A DNA stretch of 64,000 bases from Marinobacter pelagius (GTDB lineage: Bacteria; Pseudomonadota; Gammaproteobacteria; Pseudomonadales; Oleiphilaceae), in assembly GCF_003315345.1 (NCBI RefSeq), contig NZ_QNRO01000003.1:62001-126000 (forward strand), given 5' to 3'. How positions within the stretch are numbered: the stretch's first letter is position 1; each line of letters opens with the position of its first letter. This document shows positions 50,593 to 59,957 of this stretch, one piece after another. The notes below the pieces were generated by a model, which worked only from the letters and a program-made list of their open reading frames with translations, was not told the DNA's origin and searched no databases. Position numbers and translations under genes: made by a program.

Positions 50593-52059
50593 ATGTCCCC
50601 TGTAGATACTCCCCTGTTGACCAGCGTGCTCAATGACGAGGTCCCCGCCCTGATCGGCGAGCAATGGTGCCAGCGCGATGAACGCTTTGAGGTCACCAAT
50701 CCCGCAACCGGCGAGCTTCTCGCCCGCGTCGCCGAATGCAGTGCCGACGATACCCGCGCTGCGGTTGCGGCCGCAGACCTGGCTGGCCAAGCCTGGAAGC
50801 GCGTACCAGCCAAGCAGCGTGCCGGCGTTCTGCGCCGGTGGTTCGAACTCGTGACCGAACATGCCGATGAGCTGGCCCGCCTGATGACCCTGGAGCAGGG
50901 CAAACCGCTGGCAGAAGCCCGCGGCGAGGTCAGCTACGGTGCATCGTTCATCGAGTTCTTCGGTGAGGAGGCCAAGCGGATGGCCGGGGAAACCCTGCCC
51001 GGGCAGGGCCCGGACAAGCGCATACTGGTGATGCGCGAGCCGGTGGGTGTGGTTGCTGCTATTACCCCCTGGAACTTTCCCATGGCCATGATCACCCGAA
51101 AGTGCGCGCCCGCCATTGCCGCAGGCTGCACCGTGGTCATAAAGCCGGCCGAAGCCACACCGCTGACGGCGCTGGCTCTGGCCCGACTGGCCCTGGAGGC
51201 CGGCGTACCGAAGGGCGTGATCAGCGTCGTCACGGCGTCGGCCCCGGTGGCCGTGGGCGAAGTACTGAGTACCGATCCGCGGGTGCGCAAGCTGTCCTTC
51301 ACCGGCTCCACGGCCGTGGGCAAAAAACTGTTGGCCCAATGTGCCTCAACGGTCAAGAAAACCGCCATGGAACTGGGTGGCAACGCCCCCTTTATCGTGT
51401 TCGATGATGCCGATCTCGACGCCGCCGTAGACGGCGCAATCGCCTCCAAATTCCGCAATGCCGGCCAGACCTGTGTCTGCACCAACCGCTTTCTGGTGCA
51501 GGACGGTGTCTACGATGCCTTTGTGGAGAAGCTGACAGCCCGGGTTGCCGAACTGAAAGTCGGCAATGGTCTGGAAGACGGCATCGCTATCGGCCCGCTG
51601 ATCAACCAGTCCGCCATCGACAAGGTCCAGCGCCATGTGGACGACGCCGTCGGCAAGGGCGCCCGGGTAGCCGGCGGGGGCCAGCCCCACGACCGGGGCC
51701 CCAACTTCTTCACTCCGACCGTGCTGGCCGATGTCACCCCCGACATGGCGGTCGCCACCGAAGAGACGTTTGGCCCGCTGGCACCGGTATTCCGGTTCCA
51801 CACCGCCGAGGAGGCCACTGCCATGGCCAACGACACGCCTTCAGGCCTGGCCGCCTACCTGTATGCCACCGACTACCGGCGGATCTGGCACACCCTCGAA
51901 GGCCTGGAGTACGGCATGGTGGGGGTCAATGAGGGCCTGATCTCCACCGAGCTGGCGCCATTTGGCGGGGTAAAGGAATCCGGCCTCGGGCGCGAGGGCT
52001 CCCACCACGGCCTGGACGAGTTCACCGAGCTCAAGTACGTCTGCCTGGGCGGCCTTTAA
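50593..52059 (+). CDS. gabD: Succinate-semialdehyde dehydrogenase
   Basis: 488 residues from ATG 50593, preceded by AGAGAGGA; frames reaching further upstream cross the operator. Aldehyde dehydrogenase signatures: ITPWNFPMAMITRKCAPAIA, MELGGNAPF with general-base Glu near 259, and FRNAGQTCVCTNRF with nucleophile Cys near 292. It oxidises succinate semialdehyde to succinate, mostly with NADP+ in this family. It is first in the gabD-gabT operon, 69 nt before gabT. Confidence 0.93.
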   Translation: MSPVDTPLLTSVLNDEVPALIGEQWCQRDERFEVTNPATGELLARVAECSADDTRAAVAAADLAGQAWKRVPAKQRAGVLRRWFELVTEHADELARLMTLEQGKPLAEARGEVSYGASFIEFFGEEAKRMAGETLPGQGPDKRILVMREPVGVVAAITPWNFPMAMITRKCAPAIAAGCTVVIKPAEATPLTALALARLALEAGVPKGVISVVTASAPVAVGEVLSTDPRVRKLSFTGSTAVGKKLLAQCASTVKKTAMELGGNAPFIVFDDADLDAAVDGAIASKFRNAGQTCVCTNRFLVQDGVYDAFVEKLTARVAELKVGNGLEDGIAIGPLINQSAIDKVQRHVDDAVGKGARVAGGGQPHDRGPNFFTPTVLADVTPDMAVATEETFGPLAPVFRFHTAEEATAMANDTPSGLAAYLYATDYRRIWHTLEGLEYGMVGVNEGLISTELAPFGGVKESGLGREGSHHGLDEFTELKYVCLGGL

Positions 52060-52128
52060 TGGCTGCCCGGGGAGGCTCCTGTGCATTGCATTGCATGACA
52101 TAACGCAACACTCACGAGAGATAACACC

Positions 52129-53400
52129 ATGAACAACGCAGAACTCAACGCCCTGAAAGAAGAGTACGTCGCGTTCGGCGCGGCGACTCCCACTACTGAA
52201 TTTGCCGATCGGGCCGAGAATGCCGAACTCTGGGATGCCGACGGCCAACGCTGGATCGACTTCGCCGGCGGCATTGGCGTGCTCAACCTGGGCCACCGGC
52301 ACCCGAAAATTGTCGCCGCCGTCCGGGCGCAGCTGGACAAGGTCATGCACACCAGTGCTGCGGTTATCTCCTACGCTCCTTACGTCCAGCTCTGCCAGAA
52401 GCTTTGCCAGCTGACGCCGGTGCGTGGCCCCAAACGCAAGGCCATGTTGGTCAACACCGGCGCCGAGGCGCTGGAGAACGCCGTCAAGATTGCCCGGGCT
52501 GCCACCGGGCGCACTGGCATCGTCACCTTTGATGGCGCCTTCCATGGCCGCACCATGATGACCCTGGCCATGACCGGCAAGGTTCTGCCCTACAAGAACG
52601 ATTTCGGTCCGATGCCGGGCGATGTGTTCCGGGCACCCTACCCCAACCCGATGCATGGCATAAGCGAAGAGGCATCGCTGAAAGCCCTGCGAACCCTGTT
52701 CAAGACCGATATCGCACCCCACCGCACCGCGGCCATCGTGATCGAACCGGTTCAGGGCGAAGGCGGCTTCTACATCGCTTCACCGGCCTATCTGAAGGCT
52801 TTGCGAGCACTGTGCGATGAGCACGGCATCCTGCTGATCGTGGATGAAGTACAGTCCGGCTTTGCCCGCACCGGCAAACTCTTCGCCCTGGAACACAGCG
52901 GTATCGAGGCAGATCTGCTCACCACCGCCAAGAGCCTGGCCAACGGTATGCCGTTGTCAGCGGTGGTCGGCAACGCCACAGTGATGGACGGCTCCGGCCC
53001 CAATTCCCTGGGCGGCACCTACAGCGGTAACCCCCTGTCCTGCGCAGCGGCGCTGGCTGTCATCGAGGTTATTGAGGAGGAAAACATTCTCGAACGCAGT
53101 GCCGCACTCGGAGACAAACTGGCAGACCGTTTTGCCGCGTGGGAAAAACGCTTCGACCGGGTGGGCCATGCCCGTAATCTGGGCGCGATGGCCGCCTTCG
53201 AATTGCTCGACAGCGATGGCAATCCCGACCCTGCCCTTACCCAGGCAGTCTGTGCCAAAGCCCGTGAGCATGGTCTGATCCTGCTTTCTTGCGGTTTTTA
53301 CGGCAACACCATTCGTGTCCTGGTGCCGATTACGGTCGAAGAGTCGGTGCTGGAGGAAGGACTGAATGTGATTGAAGGGGCGCTCGAAGCGCTGTGCTGA
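52129..53400 (+). CDS. gabT: 4-aminobutyrate aminotransferase
   Basis: 423 residues, typical for GabT. VNTGAEALENAVKIARAATG, IVIEPVQGEGGFYIASP, LIVDEVQSGFARTGKLFALE and TTAKSLANGMPLSAVVG, where Lys near 268 binds PLP, are all diagnostic of class III omega-aminotransferases. It converts GABA and 2-oxoglutarate to succinate semialdehyde and glutamate, feeding GabD. Confidence 0.93.
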   Translation: MNNAELNALKEEYVAFGAATPTTEFADRAENAELWDADGQRWIDFAGGIGVLNLGHRHPKIVAAVRAQLDKVMHTSAAVISYAPYVQLCQKLCQLTPVRGPKRKAMLVNTGAEALENAVKIARAATGRTGIVTFDGAFHGRTMMTLAMTGKVLPYKNDFGPMPGDVFRAPYPNPMHGISEEASLKALRTLFKTDIAPHRTAAIVIEPVQGEGGFYIASPAYLKALRALCDEHGILLIVDEVQSGFARTGKLFALEHSGIEADLLTTAKSLANGMPLSAVVGNATVMDGSGPNSLGGTYSGNPLSCAAALAVIEVIEEENILERSAALGDKLADRFAAWEKRFDRVGHARNLGAMAAFELLDSDGNPDPALTQAVCAKAREHGLILLSCGFYGNTIRVLVPITVEESVLEEGLNVIEGALEALC

Positions 53401-53407
53401 TAAGGTC

Positions 53408-53432
53408 GGGTCGGGGCATCTTACCCCGACCC
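53408..53432. terminator. Hairpin between convergent gabT and the amino acid ABC operon
   Basis: GGGTCGGGG (53408-53416) pairs with CCCCGACCC (53424-53432), loop 7 nt. There is no T-run on either side, but its place between convergent stops suggests a shared terminator. Confidence 0.6.
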
Positions 53433-53441
53433 AACAACGAC

Positions 53442-54215
53442 TTACTCGGCGATGTTGCGACCGAAGTACTTCTCGCTGATCGCGGCGTACTTGCCATTCG
53501 CCTTGATGGCAGCCAGGGCCTTATTGAGGTTCTCAAGCAAAGCCTCGTTACCCTTGTTGACGGCAATTCCGATGTCATCAACGTAGATCGGATCGCCCAG
53601 CGGCTTCACCCCGAGGCCGGCGTTCAGGATGGCATTCTCGCCGATCAGCTGATCGGTGATCACCGCATCCACACGACCACCCACGGTGAGATCCCGCAGT
53701 GCGGTCACGTCGTCGGTGTAGGTGGTGATGTTGTCACTGTACTCACGCGCCGCCTTCGCGAAGCTGCTGGAGACCAGAACACCGATGGTCTTGCCACGGA
53801 TGTCCTCAACCTCTTTGATTTCGTCGTTATCGGTGCTGACGAATACCTGCGCCCCGGAGCTGTAGTACGGATCGGTGAAGTTCACCTGCTTCAGACGCTC
53901 CTCGGTGATGGCCATACTCCCGATGATGGCATCAAAACGATCGGACTTGAGCGCCGCGATCAGGGTCTGCCAGGGGTTGGCAACCGGGTTGGGCTGCATG
54001 CCCATTTCCTCTGCCAGCGCCTGACCGATTTCCATATCAAAGCCGGCGAGATCGCCGCTTTGACGGAAGCTGAACGGTGGGTAGAGGCCGGTCATGGCGT
54101 AGGTGAAGACTTCTTTATCGGCGGCCTGCGCGGTGTCCACGTGCGCTACATTGATAGTGGCGGCGATGACCAGAGCACTGGTGGCTCCAATCAGGTTACG
54201 GATCAGTTTTTTCAT
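53442..54215 (-). CDS. Periplasmic amino acid-binding protein (family 3)
   Basis: 257 residues. Signal peptide MKKLIRNLIGATSALVIAAT, cleaved near AQA. The mature part begins EVFTYAMTGLYPPFSFRQSG, with LAGFDMEIGQALAEEMG and AIIGSMAITEERLKQVNFTD, the bacterial extracellular solute-binding family 3 pattern for polar amino acids. It is the last gene of the nine-gene minus-strand operon; GAGAGGGG precedes the ATG, which lies within the GNAT frame (20-nt overlap). Confidence 0.92.
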   Translation of the reverse strand: MKKLIRNLIGATSALVIAATINVAHVDTAQAADKEVFTYAMTGLYPPFSFRQSGDLAGFDMEIGQALAEEMGMQPNPVANPWQTLIAALKSDRFDAIIGSMAITEERLKQVNFTDPYYSSGAQVFVSTDNDEIKEVEDIRGKTIGVLVSSSFAKAAREYSDNITTYTDDVTALRDLTVGGRVDAVITDQLIGENAILNAGLGVKPLGDPIYVDDIGIAVNKGNEALLENLNKALAAIKANGKYAAISEKYFGRNIAE

Positions 54216-54702
54216 TGTGTTCCCCTCTCTTTGAAGAAGATCCGTGCAATGAGATCTTCATGATTTCCACTGGGTGGTCGTTAAGTTTGTAGTTTTCGAC
54301 TTTGTTCCAGCCCATCCGGGCGTAATAAGGGCCCTTGTCCTCCGTGATCAGGTAAAGCGCGTCGTGGCCCTGCCGACGCATTTCCGCCTTGGCCCGGTCG
54401 ATCAGCGCCCTGCCGATCCCCTTGCCTCGGTGTTCCGGTGCCACAAAGATTCGCGATAACCAGGGCGAATACTGCGGCCGATCCGATGTGTCATGCGCCA
54501 CCAGGCAGATGCTGCCGACCAGTTCGCCGTCCTCAAGGGCAACGAAAGTGGCCGGTAGCGAGCGGGTGTCACAGTGCTCCGCGAGCCGTTTCCGACGGAC
54601 GGCCTCGGTCACCGTATCGTCGAGGTGGTACCACTCCGCCTGGTGCCAGGTCGCCAGCTGCCCGATAAAACGGGGCTCCAACGCCTGGATCGCAATACTC
54701 AT
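54196..54702 (-). CDS. GNAT-family N-acetyltransferase
   Basis: 168 residues. LSRIFVAPEHRGKGIGRALI is motif A of the GNAT fold, with the R/Q-x-x-G-x-G/A loop binding acetyl-CoA, and ALYLITEDKGPYYARMGWNK is motif B. It sits between the ABC ATPase (3 nt upstream) and the binding protein. Acetylation of the imported amino compound or its intermediate is a plausible task, and an M20 deacylase lies in the same operon. The substrate is unknown. Confidence 0.88.
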   Translation of the reverse strand: MSIAIQALEPRFIGQLATWHQAEWYHLDDTVTEAVRRKRLAEHCDTRSLPATFVALEDGELVGSICLVAHDTSDRPQYSPWLSRIFVAPEHRGKGIGRALIDRAKAEMRRQGHDALYLITEDKGPYYARMGWNKVENYKLNDHPVEIMKISLHGSSSKRGEHNEKTDP

Positions 54703-54705
54703 GGC

Positions 54706-55428
54706 TCACAGCACCCGACTGAGAAACTGTTGCGCTTTGGGATGCTGGGGATTACTGAAGAAGGTCTCAGGATCCCCCTGCTCGGCGATCTGCCCGTTAT
54801 CGAGGAAGACGACGCGGTCGGCGACCTCCCGGGCGAAGCCCATCTCATGGGTCACCACCACCATGGTCATGCCATCGGCGGCCAGGCTCTTCATGACTTC
54901 GAGCACTTCGCCGACGAGTTCGGGATCCAGGGCGGATGTCGGCTCATCGAACAGCATCACCGAGGGCTCCATGGCCAGGGCGCGGGCAATGGCCACCCGC
55001 TGTTTCTGCCCGCCGGACAACTTCTCCGGGTAGACATCGCCCTTGTCGCCAAGACCAACCTTTTCCAGCAATTCCCGGCCGCGCTCGATGGCCTCGGCCC
55101 GGGGGATCTTCTTGACGTGAACCGGCGCTTCGATGACGTTCTCCAGCACGGTCATGTGCGGGAACAGGTTGAAATGCTGGAACACCATACCGACATGCTC
55201 ACGCACCTTGTTCAGGGGTGTAGTGGCAGGATCTACCTCCTTGCCATCAATCAGGATGCGCCCCTCGTTCTTCATCTCGAGGAAGTTCAGGCAGCGCAGC
55301 AGCGTACTCTTGCCCGACCCGCTGGCACCGATCATGACCACCACTTCCTGAGGGGCCACCTCAAGGTCGACACCCTTGAGAACATGGAGGTCACCGAAGT
55401 ACTTGTGGAGTTGCTCGACTTTGATCAT
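54706..55428 (-). CDS. Polar amino acid ABC transporter ATPase (GlnQ-like)
   Basis: 240 residues. Walker [10 protein letters not shown], signature [15 protein letters not shown] and Walker [15 protein letters not shown] are intact; [19 protein letters not shown] is typical of the GlnQ/HisP branch. It overlaps the permease gene by 4 nt. Confidence 0.94.
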   Translation of the reverse strand: MIKVEQLHKYFGDLHVLKGVDLEVAPQEVVVMIGASGSGKSTLLRCLNFLEMKNEGRILIDGKEVDPATTPLNKVREHVGMVFQHFNLFPHMTVLENVIEAPVHVKKIPRAEAIERGRELLEKVGLGDKGDVYPEKLSGGQKQRVAIARALAMEPSVMLFDEPTSALDPELVGEVLEVMKSLAADGMTMVVVTHEMGFAREVADRVVFLDNGQIAEQGDPETFFSNPQHPKAQQFLSRVL

Positions 55429-56078
55429 TTGGCTGTATCCATCCGGTTTTCAACGCGGCTCAGAACGAAGGTGACAATCGCGACCATGGCCAGGTAATAC
55501 AGGCCTGCGATGGTGTAGAACTCGAGCTGCTTGAAGGTCACGGCAGCGTTATCCATGGACAGGCTGAAGATTTCCGTAATACCGATGAAAGCCACCAGCG
55601 ACGAGTCTTTGAGACCGATGATGAACTGGTTACCCAGCGGTGGAATGGCCCGCTTCAAGGCCTGTGGCAGGATCACCCGACGCATGGCGAGGGCCCGCTT
55701 CATCCCCAGGGATTCCGCGGCCTCCATCTGCCCCTTGTCCACCGACTGGATGCAGCCACGGAAAATTTCGGCGATGTAGGCACCGCTGTGGATGGCCAGA
55801 GCGATGGTCCCGGCCCAGAAAGCCGAGAGCACGACAATGTGGGTGATGCCGAAGTACAGCCACATGATCTGAACAATCAGGGGTGTACCGCGGATAATGC
55901 CCACATAGCCGTTGTAGATCACGCCCAGCCAGCGGACACCGGTGACCTTCATCAGTGCGAAGATCAGCCCGATGACCAGGGCCAGCACCAGTGAAACGCC
56001 GGTCAGGCGCAAGGTCATCCAGGCGGCTTCCATAAAAGCCGGAAAGGTAGATAACAGATTTTCAAAAAACGACGTCAT
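55425..56078 (-). CDS. Polar amino acid ABC transporter permease (HisM/GlnP-like)
   Basis: 217 residues with five helices. [14 protein letters not shown] and the coupling region [18 protein letters not shown], then [20 protein letters not shown], are hallmarks of family 3 permeases. Only one permease gene is present, so the channel is probably a homodimer. It follows the thiolase gene after 70 nt. Confidence 0.93.
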   Translation of the reverse strand: MTSFFENLLSTFPAFMEAAWMTLRLTGVSLVLALVIGLIFALMKVTGVRWLGVIYNGYVGIIRGTPLIVQIMWLYFGITHIVVLSAFWAGTIALAIHSGAYIAEIFRGCIQSVDKGQMEAAESLGMKRALAMRRVILPQALKRAIPPLGNQFIIGLKDSSLVAFIGITEIFSLSMDNAAVTFKQLEFYTIAGLYYLAMVAIVTFVLSRVENRMDTAK

Positions 56079-56148
56079 TGTTTAATCCTTGTTGGTCGTT
56101 GTAGCAGCACAGTCTTCTTGAACCGGTCGGCCCGTTTGGCTGCAAGAG

Positions 56149-57327
56149 TCAGCAACGCTCGAGAATCACCGCGATCCCCTGGCCGCCACCAATACAGGCC
56201 GCTGCACAGCCATAGCGTCCGCCCCGGTGTTGCAAGGTGCGCGCCAGGGTGCCAGCCAGACGAATGCCCGTCGCACCCAATGGGTGCCCCAGCGCCAGGG
56301 CGCCGCCAAAGATGTTTACCCGCTCGGAATCGATGTCCAGGGAACGCATGGCGTAGAGCGGCACGGCGCTGAACGCCTCATTTATCTCCCAGGCATCGAT
56401 GTCGCCGGCACTCATACCGGCCAACTTGAGAGCACGCTCAGCAGCAACAGCGGCTCCGGCCCCCATGCATTCAGGCGTGACGCCGCAGTCGGCAATCGCC
56501 ACGATTCTGGCAAGCGGAGACAGACCGTGCCGGCTCAGCGACGCCTCGGACATGAGCAGCGCCGCACCGGCACCGGACGTCAGCGGCGAGCTGTTGCCAG
56601 CCGTCACCTGGCCATCCTCGGAGAATGCGGGTTTGAGTTCGGCGAGTCGCTCGGCGCTGGTGTCCGGTCGGATGTTGGCGTCCTGGCCGACGAGGGCTCC
56701 AGCCGGATTCCTGAGGGTCAGACGTTCGCCGTCAAACCAGCCGTCCTGCTCAGCCCGGGCGGCCCGTTCATGGGACCGGACCGCGAACGCGTCCATCGCT
56801 TCCCGGGTCAGCCCGCTCTCCCGCGCCAGGCACTCGGCGGTCAGGCCCATATTCATGGCAACTGTCAGATCGATACCTTCCTGCTGTTGCAGAGGCTCGG
56901 GAACAGTCAGTACGCCTTCCTGGAACAGGGTGGGGCCCATCGGGACGCGGGACATATTCTCGTAACCGCCAGCCAGACCGGTTTCGATGGCCCCGGCCTG
57001 AATCTCCCGCGCGGTGGAACGCAGTGCCGCCAGACCCGAACCGCACTGTTGGTCAATCTGACGGGAGGGGCACTGGACACCCACTTCTGACAACCACTGA
57101 GGATAGCGGCCGCCAAAACTCCACTGATCCTTGACCGGCAGTGCGCAGCCCACGCTCAGATCCTCGATTGCCGTTCCCGGCACCCGGGTACGATCAAGTA
57201 GCGCATCAATTACCTGGCCCAGCAGAACATCACCGCGCTGGCCGGACCAGGCGTCGACATCGGGCTTGCGAGGGTGGGCACGGGTGAAGGCCGAGCGGGC
57301 GAAGTCGGCGATATACGCGTCGTTCAT
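56149..57327 (-). CDS. Acetyl-CoA C-acyltransferase (thiolase)
   Basis: 392 residues from ATG 57327, set by AAGGAG six bases upstream and an ATGA overlap with the M20 gene. The acylated cysteine lies in RQIDQQCGSGLAALR near residue 88. ALALGHPLGATGIR (His) and GCAAACIGGGQG (second Cys) complete the active site. It cleaves 3-oxoacyl-CoA. Together with the CoA transferase and aminotransferase of this operon it suits breakdown of a 3-amino acid through its 3-oxoacyl-CoA. Confidence 0.93.
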   Translation of the reverse strand: MNDAYIADFARSAFTRAHPRKPDVDAWSGQRGDVLLGQVIDALLDRTRVPGTAIEDLSVGCALPVKDQWSFGGRYPQWLSEVGVQCPSRQIDQQCGSGLAALRSTAREIQAGAIETGLAGGYENMSRVPMGPTLFQEGVLTVPEPLQQQEGIDLTVAMNMGLTAECLARESGLTREAMDAFAVRSHERAARAEQDGWFDGERLTLRNPAGALVGQDANIRPDTSAERLAELKPAFSEDGQVTAGNSSPLTSGAGAALLMSEASLSRHGLSPLARIVAIADCGVTPECMGAGAAVAAERALKLAGMSAGDIDAWEINEAFSAVPLYAMRSLDIDSERVNIFGGALALGHPLGATGIRLAGTLARTLQHRGGRYGCAAACIGGGQGIAVILERC

Positions 57328-58607
57328 AGCACACTCCTTGCAGATTCGGTATCGGTGGACCAGCGGCCGAGGAACAGGGCATAGGTGGTCAGCACCTGGC
57401 GAATTGACTCGATATCGACACACTCATCCACGCCGTGGATGCGCTGGGCAACGGGGCCATAACAGGTGCCGTTGATGCCACCGGAAACATGAAAGGCCCG
57501 CAGGTCGGTGGTACAGGTCGAGAGGTAATGGGCCGGAGGCTCCCCCACGAGATCCTCGTGGCACCGGGACAGCAGCCGGATGCCGGGGGTCTCGAGATCT
57601 ACCAGATGGCCCTCGGAGCGAAAGCCATGGAACTCCACGCGTGGCTCCGGGGAGCCATCACCCAGGGCCTGGTGGCGGTCCGCGATCACCTGGCGCACCC
57701 GGGTCATGATGTCATCGGGCGACATACCCGGCGGGAAGCCAACCCGGCCTTCCAGAATGGCGTGGGCCGGTACGCTGGAGGCCCAGTTGCCACCCTCGAT
57801 TTTGCCAATGCTCAGGTTGAACGGATGTTCCTTCGCCTCGTAGGGCGCAGGACGCGGCAGGCTGTTGATTTCCTCTTCCAGCGCCTTGAACGCTGGCAGG
57901 TAGGTCTGAAGCGTCTCGATGGCATTGCGACCGGCCCGGGTGTCCAGCACGTGAGCCGGCACCCCATCGATACGCATGCGGAACCAGAGCACACCCACCT
58001 GCCCGCTGTAGATCTGGGCACCAAAGGGCTCGGGGATCAGCACAAAGTCGCCGGTATAGCCCTGATGAAGGCAGGCCAGTGCACCATTGCCCGTGCATTC
58101 TTCCTCGATGACCGTCTGCAACGTCAACGGGAAATCGATCTCCACGCCGGCCCGGCGTACCGCCTCGACCGCCATCACCATGGCGGCAATGCCCGCCTTC
58201 ATATCACCGGCGCCGCGACCATACAGCCAGCCATCCTTCTGCCATGGCTCCCAGGGAGGCCGGGTCCACATATCGGTCGGCTCGGCCGGCACTACATCCA
58301 GGTGGCCATTGAAGATCAGGTGTGGTTTATCGGACGAGGGATTAAGACGGGAAACGACGTTGTAGCGGCCTTCGCTGGACCATTCGGTAGGGGCGCGGTG
58401 GGGATTGTCCGAGAAACCGGGCGCATCCAGTGCCACCCGCTCCACCGGCAAGTCCAGGCGCTGGAACCAGCTCTCCATGGTTGCCAGCGCACTGCGCTCC
58501 TGGCCGAGAACGCTATACCCCCTCACCAGCTCACGGGTGAGTTCCAGCGTGTCGTCCATGAGTTCATCACAACAATCGAGAATGCGTTGTTCGATGGCGG
58601 TCAGCAT
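57324..58607 (-). CDS. M20-family deacylase/peptidase (ArgE/DapE-like)
   Basis: 427 residues. FNGHLDVVPAEPTDMWTRPP gives the first zinc ligand, YGRGAGDMKAGIAAMVMAVE the bridging Asp, and TVIEEECTGNGALACLHQGY the catalytic Glu pair of the M20 ArgE/DapE fold; a dimerisation domain follows. Such enzymes remove acetyl, succinyl or carbamoyl groups from amino acids. Overlaps with both neighbours (1 nt with CoA transferase B, 4 nt with thiolase) show tight coupling. An N-acyl amino acid substrate is inferred. Confidence 0.9.
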   Translation of the reverse strand: MLTAIEQRILDCCDELMDDTLELTRELVRGYSVLGQERSALATMESWFQRLDLPVERVALDAPGFSDNPHRAPTEWSSEGRYNVVSRLNPSSDKPHLIFNGHLDVVPAEPTDMWTRPPWEPWQKDGWLYGRGAGDMKAGIAAMVMAVEAVRRAGVEIDFPLTLQTVIEEECTGNGALACLHQGYTGDFVLIPEPFGAQIYSGQVGVLWFRMRIDGVPAHVLDTRAGRNAIETLQTYLPAFKALEEEINSLPRPAPYEAKEHPFNLSIGKIEGGNWASSVPAHAILEGRVGFPPGMSPDDIMTRVRQVIADRHQALGDGSPEPRVEFHGFRSEGHLVDLETPGIRLLSRCHEDLVGEPPAHYLSTCTTDLRAFHVSGGINGTCYGPVAQRIHGVDECVDIESIRQVLTTYALFLGRWSTDTESARSVL

Positions 58608-59260
58608 CAGAACCTCCCGAGCCGGCTTTCATCAATGATCAGCTCGGCCTCCGTGGCAGCACGCAAGCTGTCCACATCCATGCCCTCGGCGATATCAATC
58701 ACCTCCAGCCCTTTCTCCTTCACCTCCATAACCGCCTTTTCGGTCACGATGAGCGAGACACACCGGGGGGCTGTGAGCGGCAATCGACACTGTTTGAGAA
58801 TTTTCGGGTTACCGTGCTTGTCGTTGTGCGAACACAGCACGACCAGCTTTTCGACCTTCTGGGCCAGTTCCATCGCCCCGCCGATGCCGGGAGAGAATTT
58901 GCCCGGGATCTTCCAGTTGGCGAGGTTGCCCTGCTCATCGACCTCGAACGCGCCCATGAAAGTCACGTCCACGCGGCTGCGCCGGATCATCGCGAAGGAC
59001 AGCGCGCTGTCGAACACACTGGCCCCCGGACGGGTACCGATGTAGGCGCCGCCGGAGTCGATCAGCTCGTAGTCCGGCGCCGCATCCTGGCCCAGAGGCT
59101 GACAGCCGAGCACACCGTTCTCGGAGTGCACCAGCACCTCCAGATCCTCGGGCATGTAATGAAACAGGCGCGTCGGCAGGCCGATACCCAGGTTCACGAT
59201 CTGCCCGGGCAGGATTTCCCTGGCGGCGCGGGCCAGCATTCTTTCCTGATCAGACGGCAT
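58607..59260 (-). CDS. 3-oxoacid CoA-transferase subunit B
   Basis: 217 residues from ATG 59260, the normal subunit B length. VNLGIGLPTRLFHYM and VLVHSENGVLGCQPL hold the catalytic SENG motif (Glu near residue 45); MGAFEVDEQGNLANWKIPGK is also conserved. AGGGG precedes the ATG, which overlaps subunit A by 11 nt. With subunit A it transfers CoA from succinyl-CoA or acetyl-CoA to a 3-oxo or short-chain acid. Confidence 0.92.
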   Translation of the reverse strand: MPSDQERMLARAAREILPGQIVNLGIGLPTRLFHYMPEDLEVLVHSENGVLGCQPLGQDAAPDYELIDSGGAYIGTRPGASVFDSALSFAMIRRSRVDVTFMGAFEVDEQGNLANWKIPGKFSPGIGGAMELAQKVEKLVVLCSHNDKHGNPKILKQCRLPLTAPRCVSLIVTEKAVMEVKEKGLEVIDIAEGMDVDSLRAATEAELIIDESRLGRF

Positions 59261-59951
59261 GGGCACGAATCCCCTGTTCAATGGTGGCAGGATCGACCTG
59301 GACCACATGATTAACGAAGGCACAAGGCGTATGAATGGCTTCCGGTTTCAGGCCTCCCGGTGTCTCCACCCGGAAGGCCTGGGCAATCACCTTGTCCGCG
59401 GCCATGGCCATCAGGGGGTTGAAGTTGATCGCCGTACCCCGGTAGGCAAGATTGCCGTAGGTATCGGCAACATCGGCATGAATCAGGGCAAAGTCCGCAG
59501 TGATGGCGGGCTCGATGGCGCACTTGCGGCCATTGAGCTCCAGTTCACGCCGTTGCTGGGCGATCTCTGTCTCAAGGCCGATGTCGGTCAGGAATCCGAG
59601 GTGGCCGGCCCCGGCACAACGGATTTTCTCCGCCAGCAGACCCTGGGGATACATCTCCACCGCCAGCCGACCCTGGTTCATCTCTTCAATCGCCACACGA
59701 TTCAGGCCGATGTGCGAGGTAATCAGGCGGTCCACCCGCCCCGCACGGATCAGCCGGCCGATACCGATTTCGGGTTCGTTGGCGTCGTTCTTGATCAGGG
59801 TTAAGCCTTTCTGGCCCTGGGCCAGCAGTTCTTCCAGCAGGGCGAACGGGGTACCCGGTGAGCCGAAGCCGCCGACCATGATGGAAGCACCATCAGGAAT
59901 CATCGCGATGGCATCTTCGACGGACGTGTATTTCTGGTTCAGCAGTGTCAT
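59250..59951 (-). CDS. 3-oxoacid CoA-transferase subunit A
   Basis: 233 residues. MVGGFGSPGTPFALLEELLA carries the glycine-rich oxyanion-hole region of family I CoA transferase alpha subunits; FALIHADVADTYGNLAYRGT and VETPGGLKPEAIHTP follow. It lies 6 nt after the aminotransferase. The GGFGxPGxP form resembles AtoD/ScoA. Confidence 0.92.
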   Translation of the reverse strand: MTLLNQKYTSVEDAIAMIPDGASIMVGGFGSPGTPFALLEELLAQGQKGLTLIKNDANEPEIGIGRLIRAGRVDRLITSHIGLNRVAIEEMNQGRLAVEMYPQGLLAEKIRCAGAGHLGFLTDIGLETEIAQQRRELELNGRKCAIEPAITADFALIHADVADTYGNLAYRGTAINFNPLMAMAADKVIAQAFRVETPGGLKPEAIHTPCAFVNHVVQVDPATIEQGIRAHAV

Positions 59952-59957
59952 GCGGGT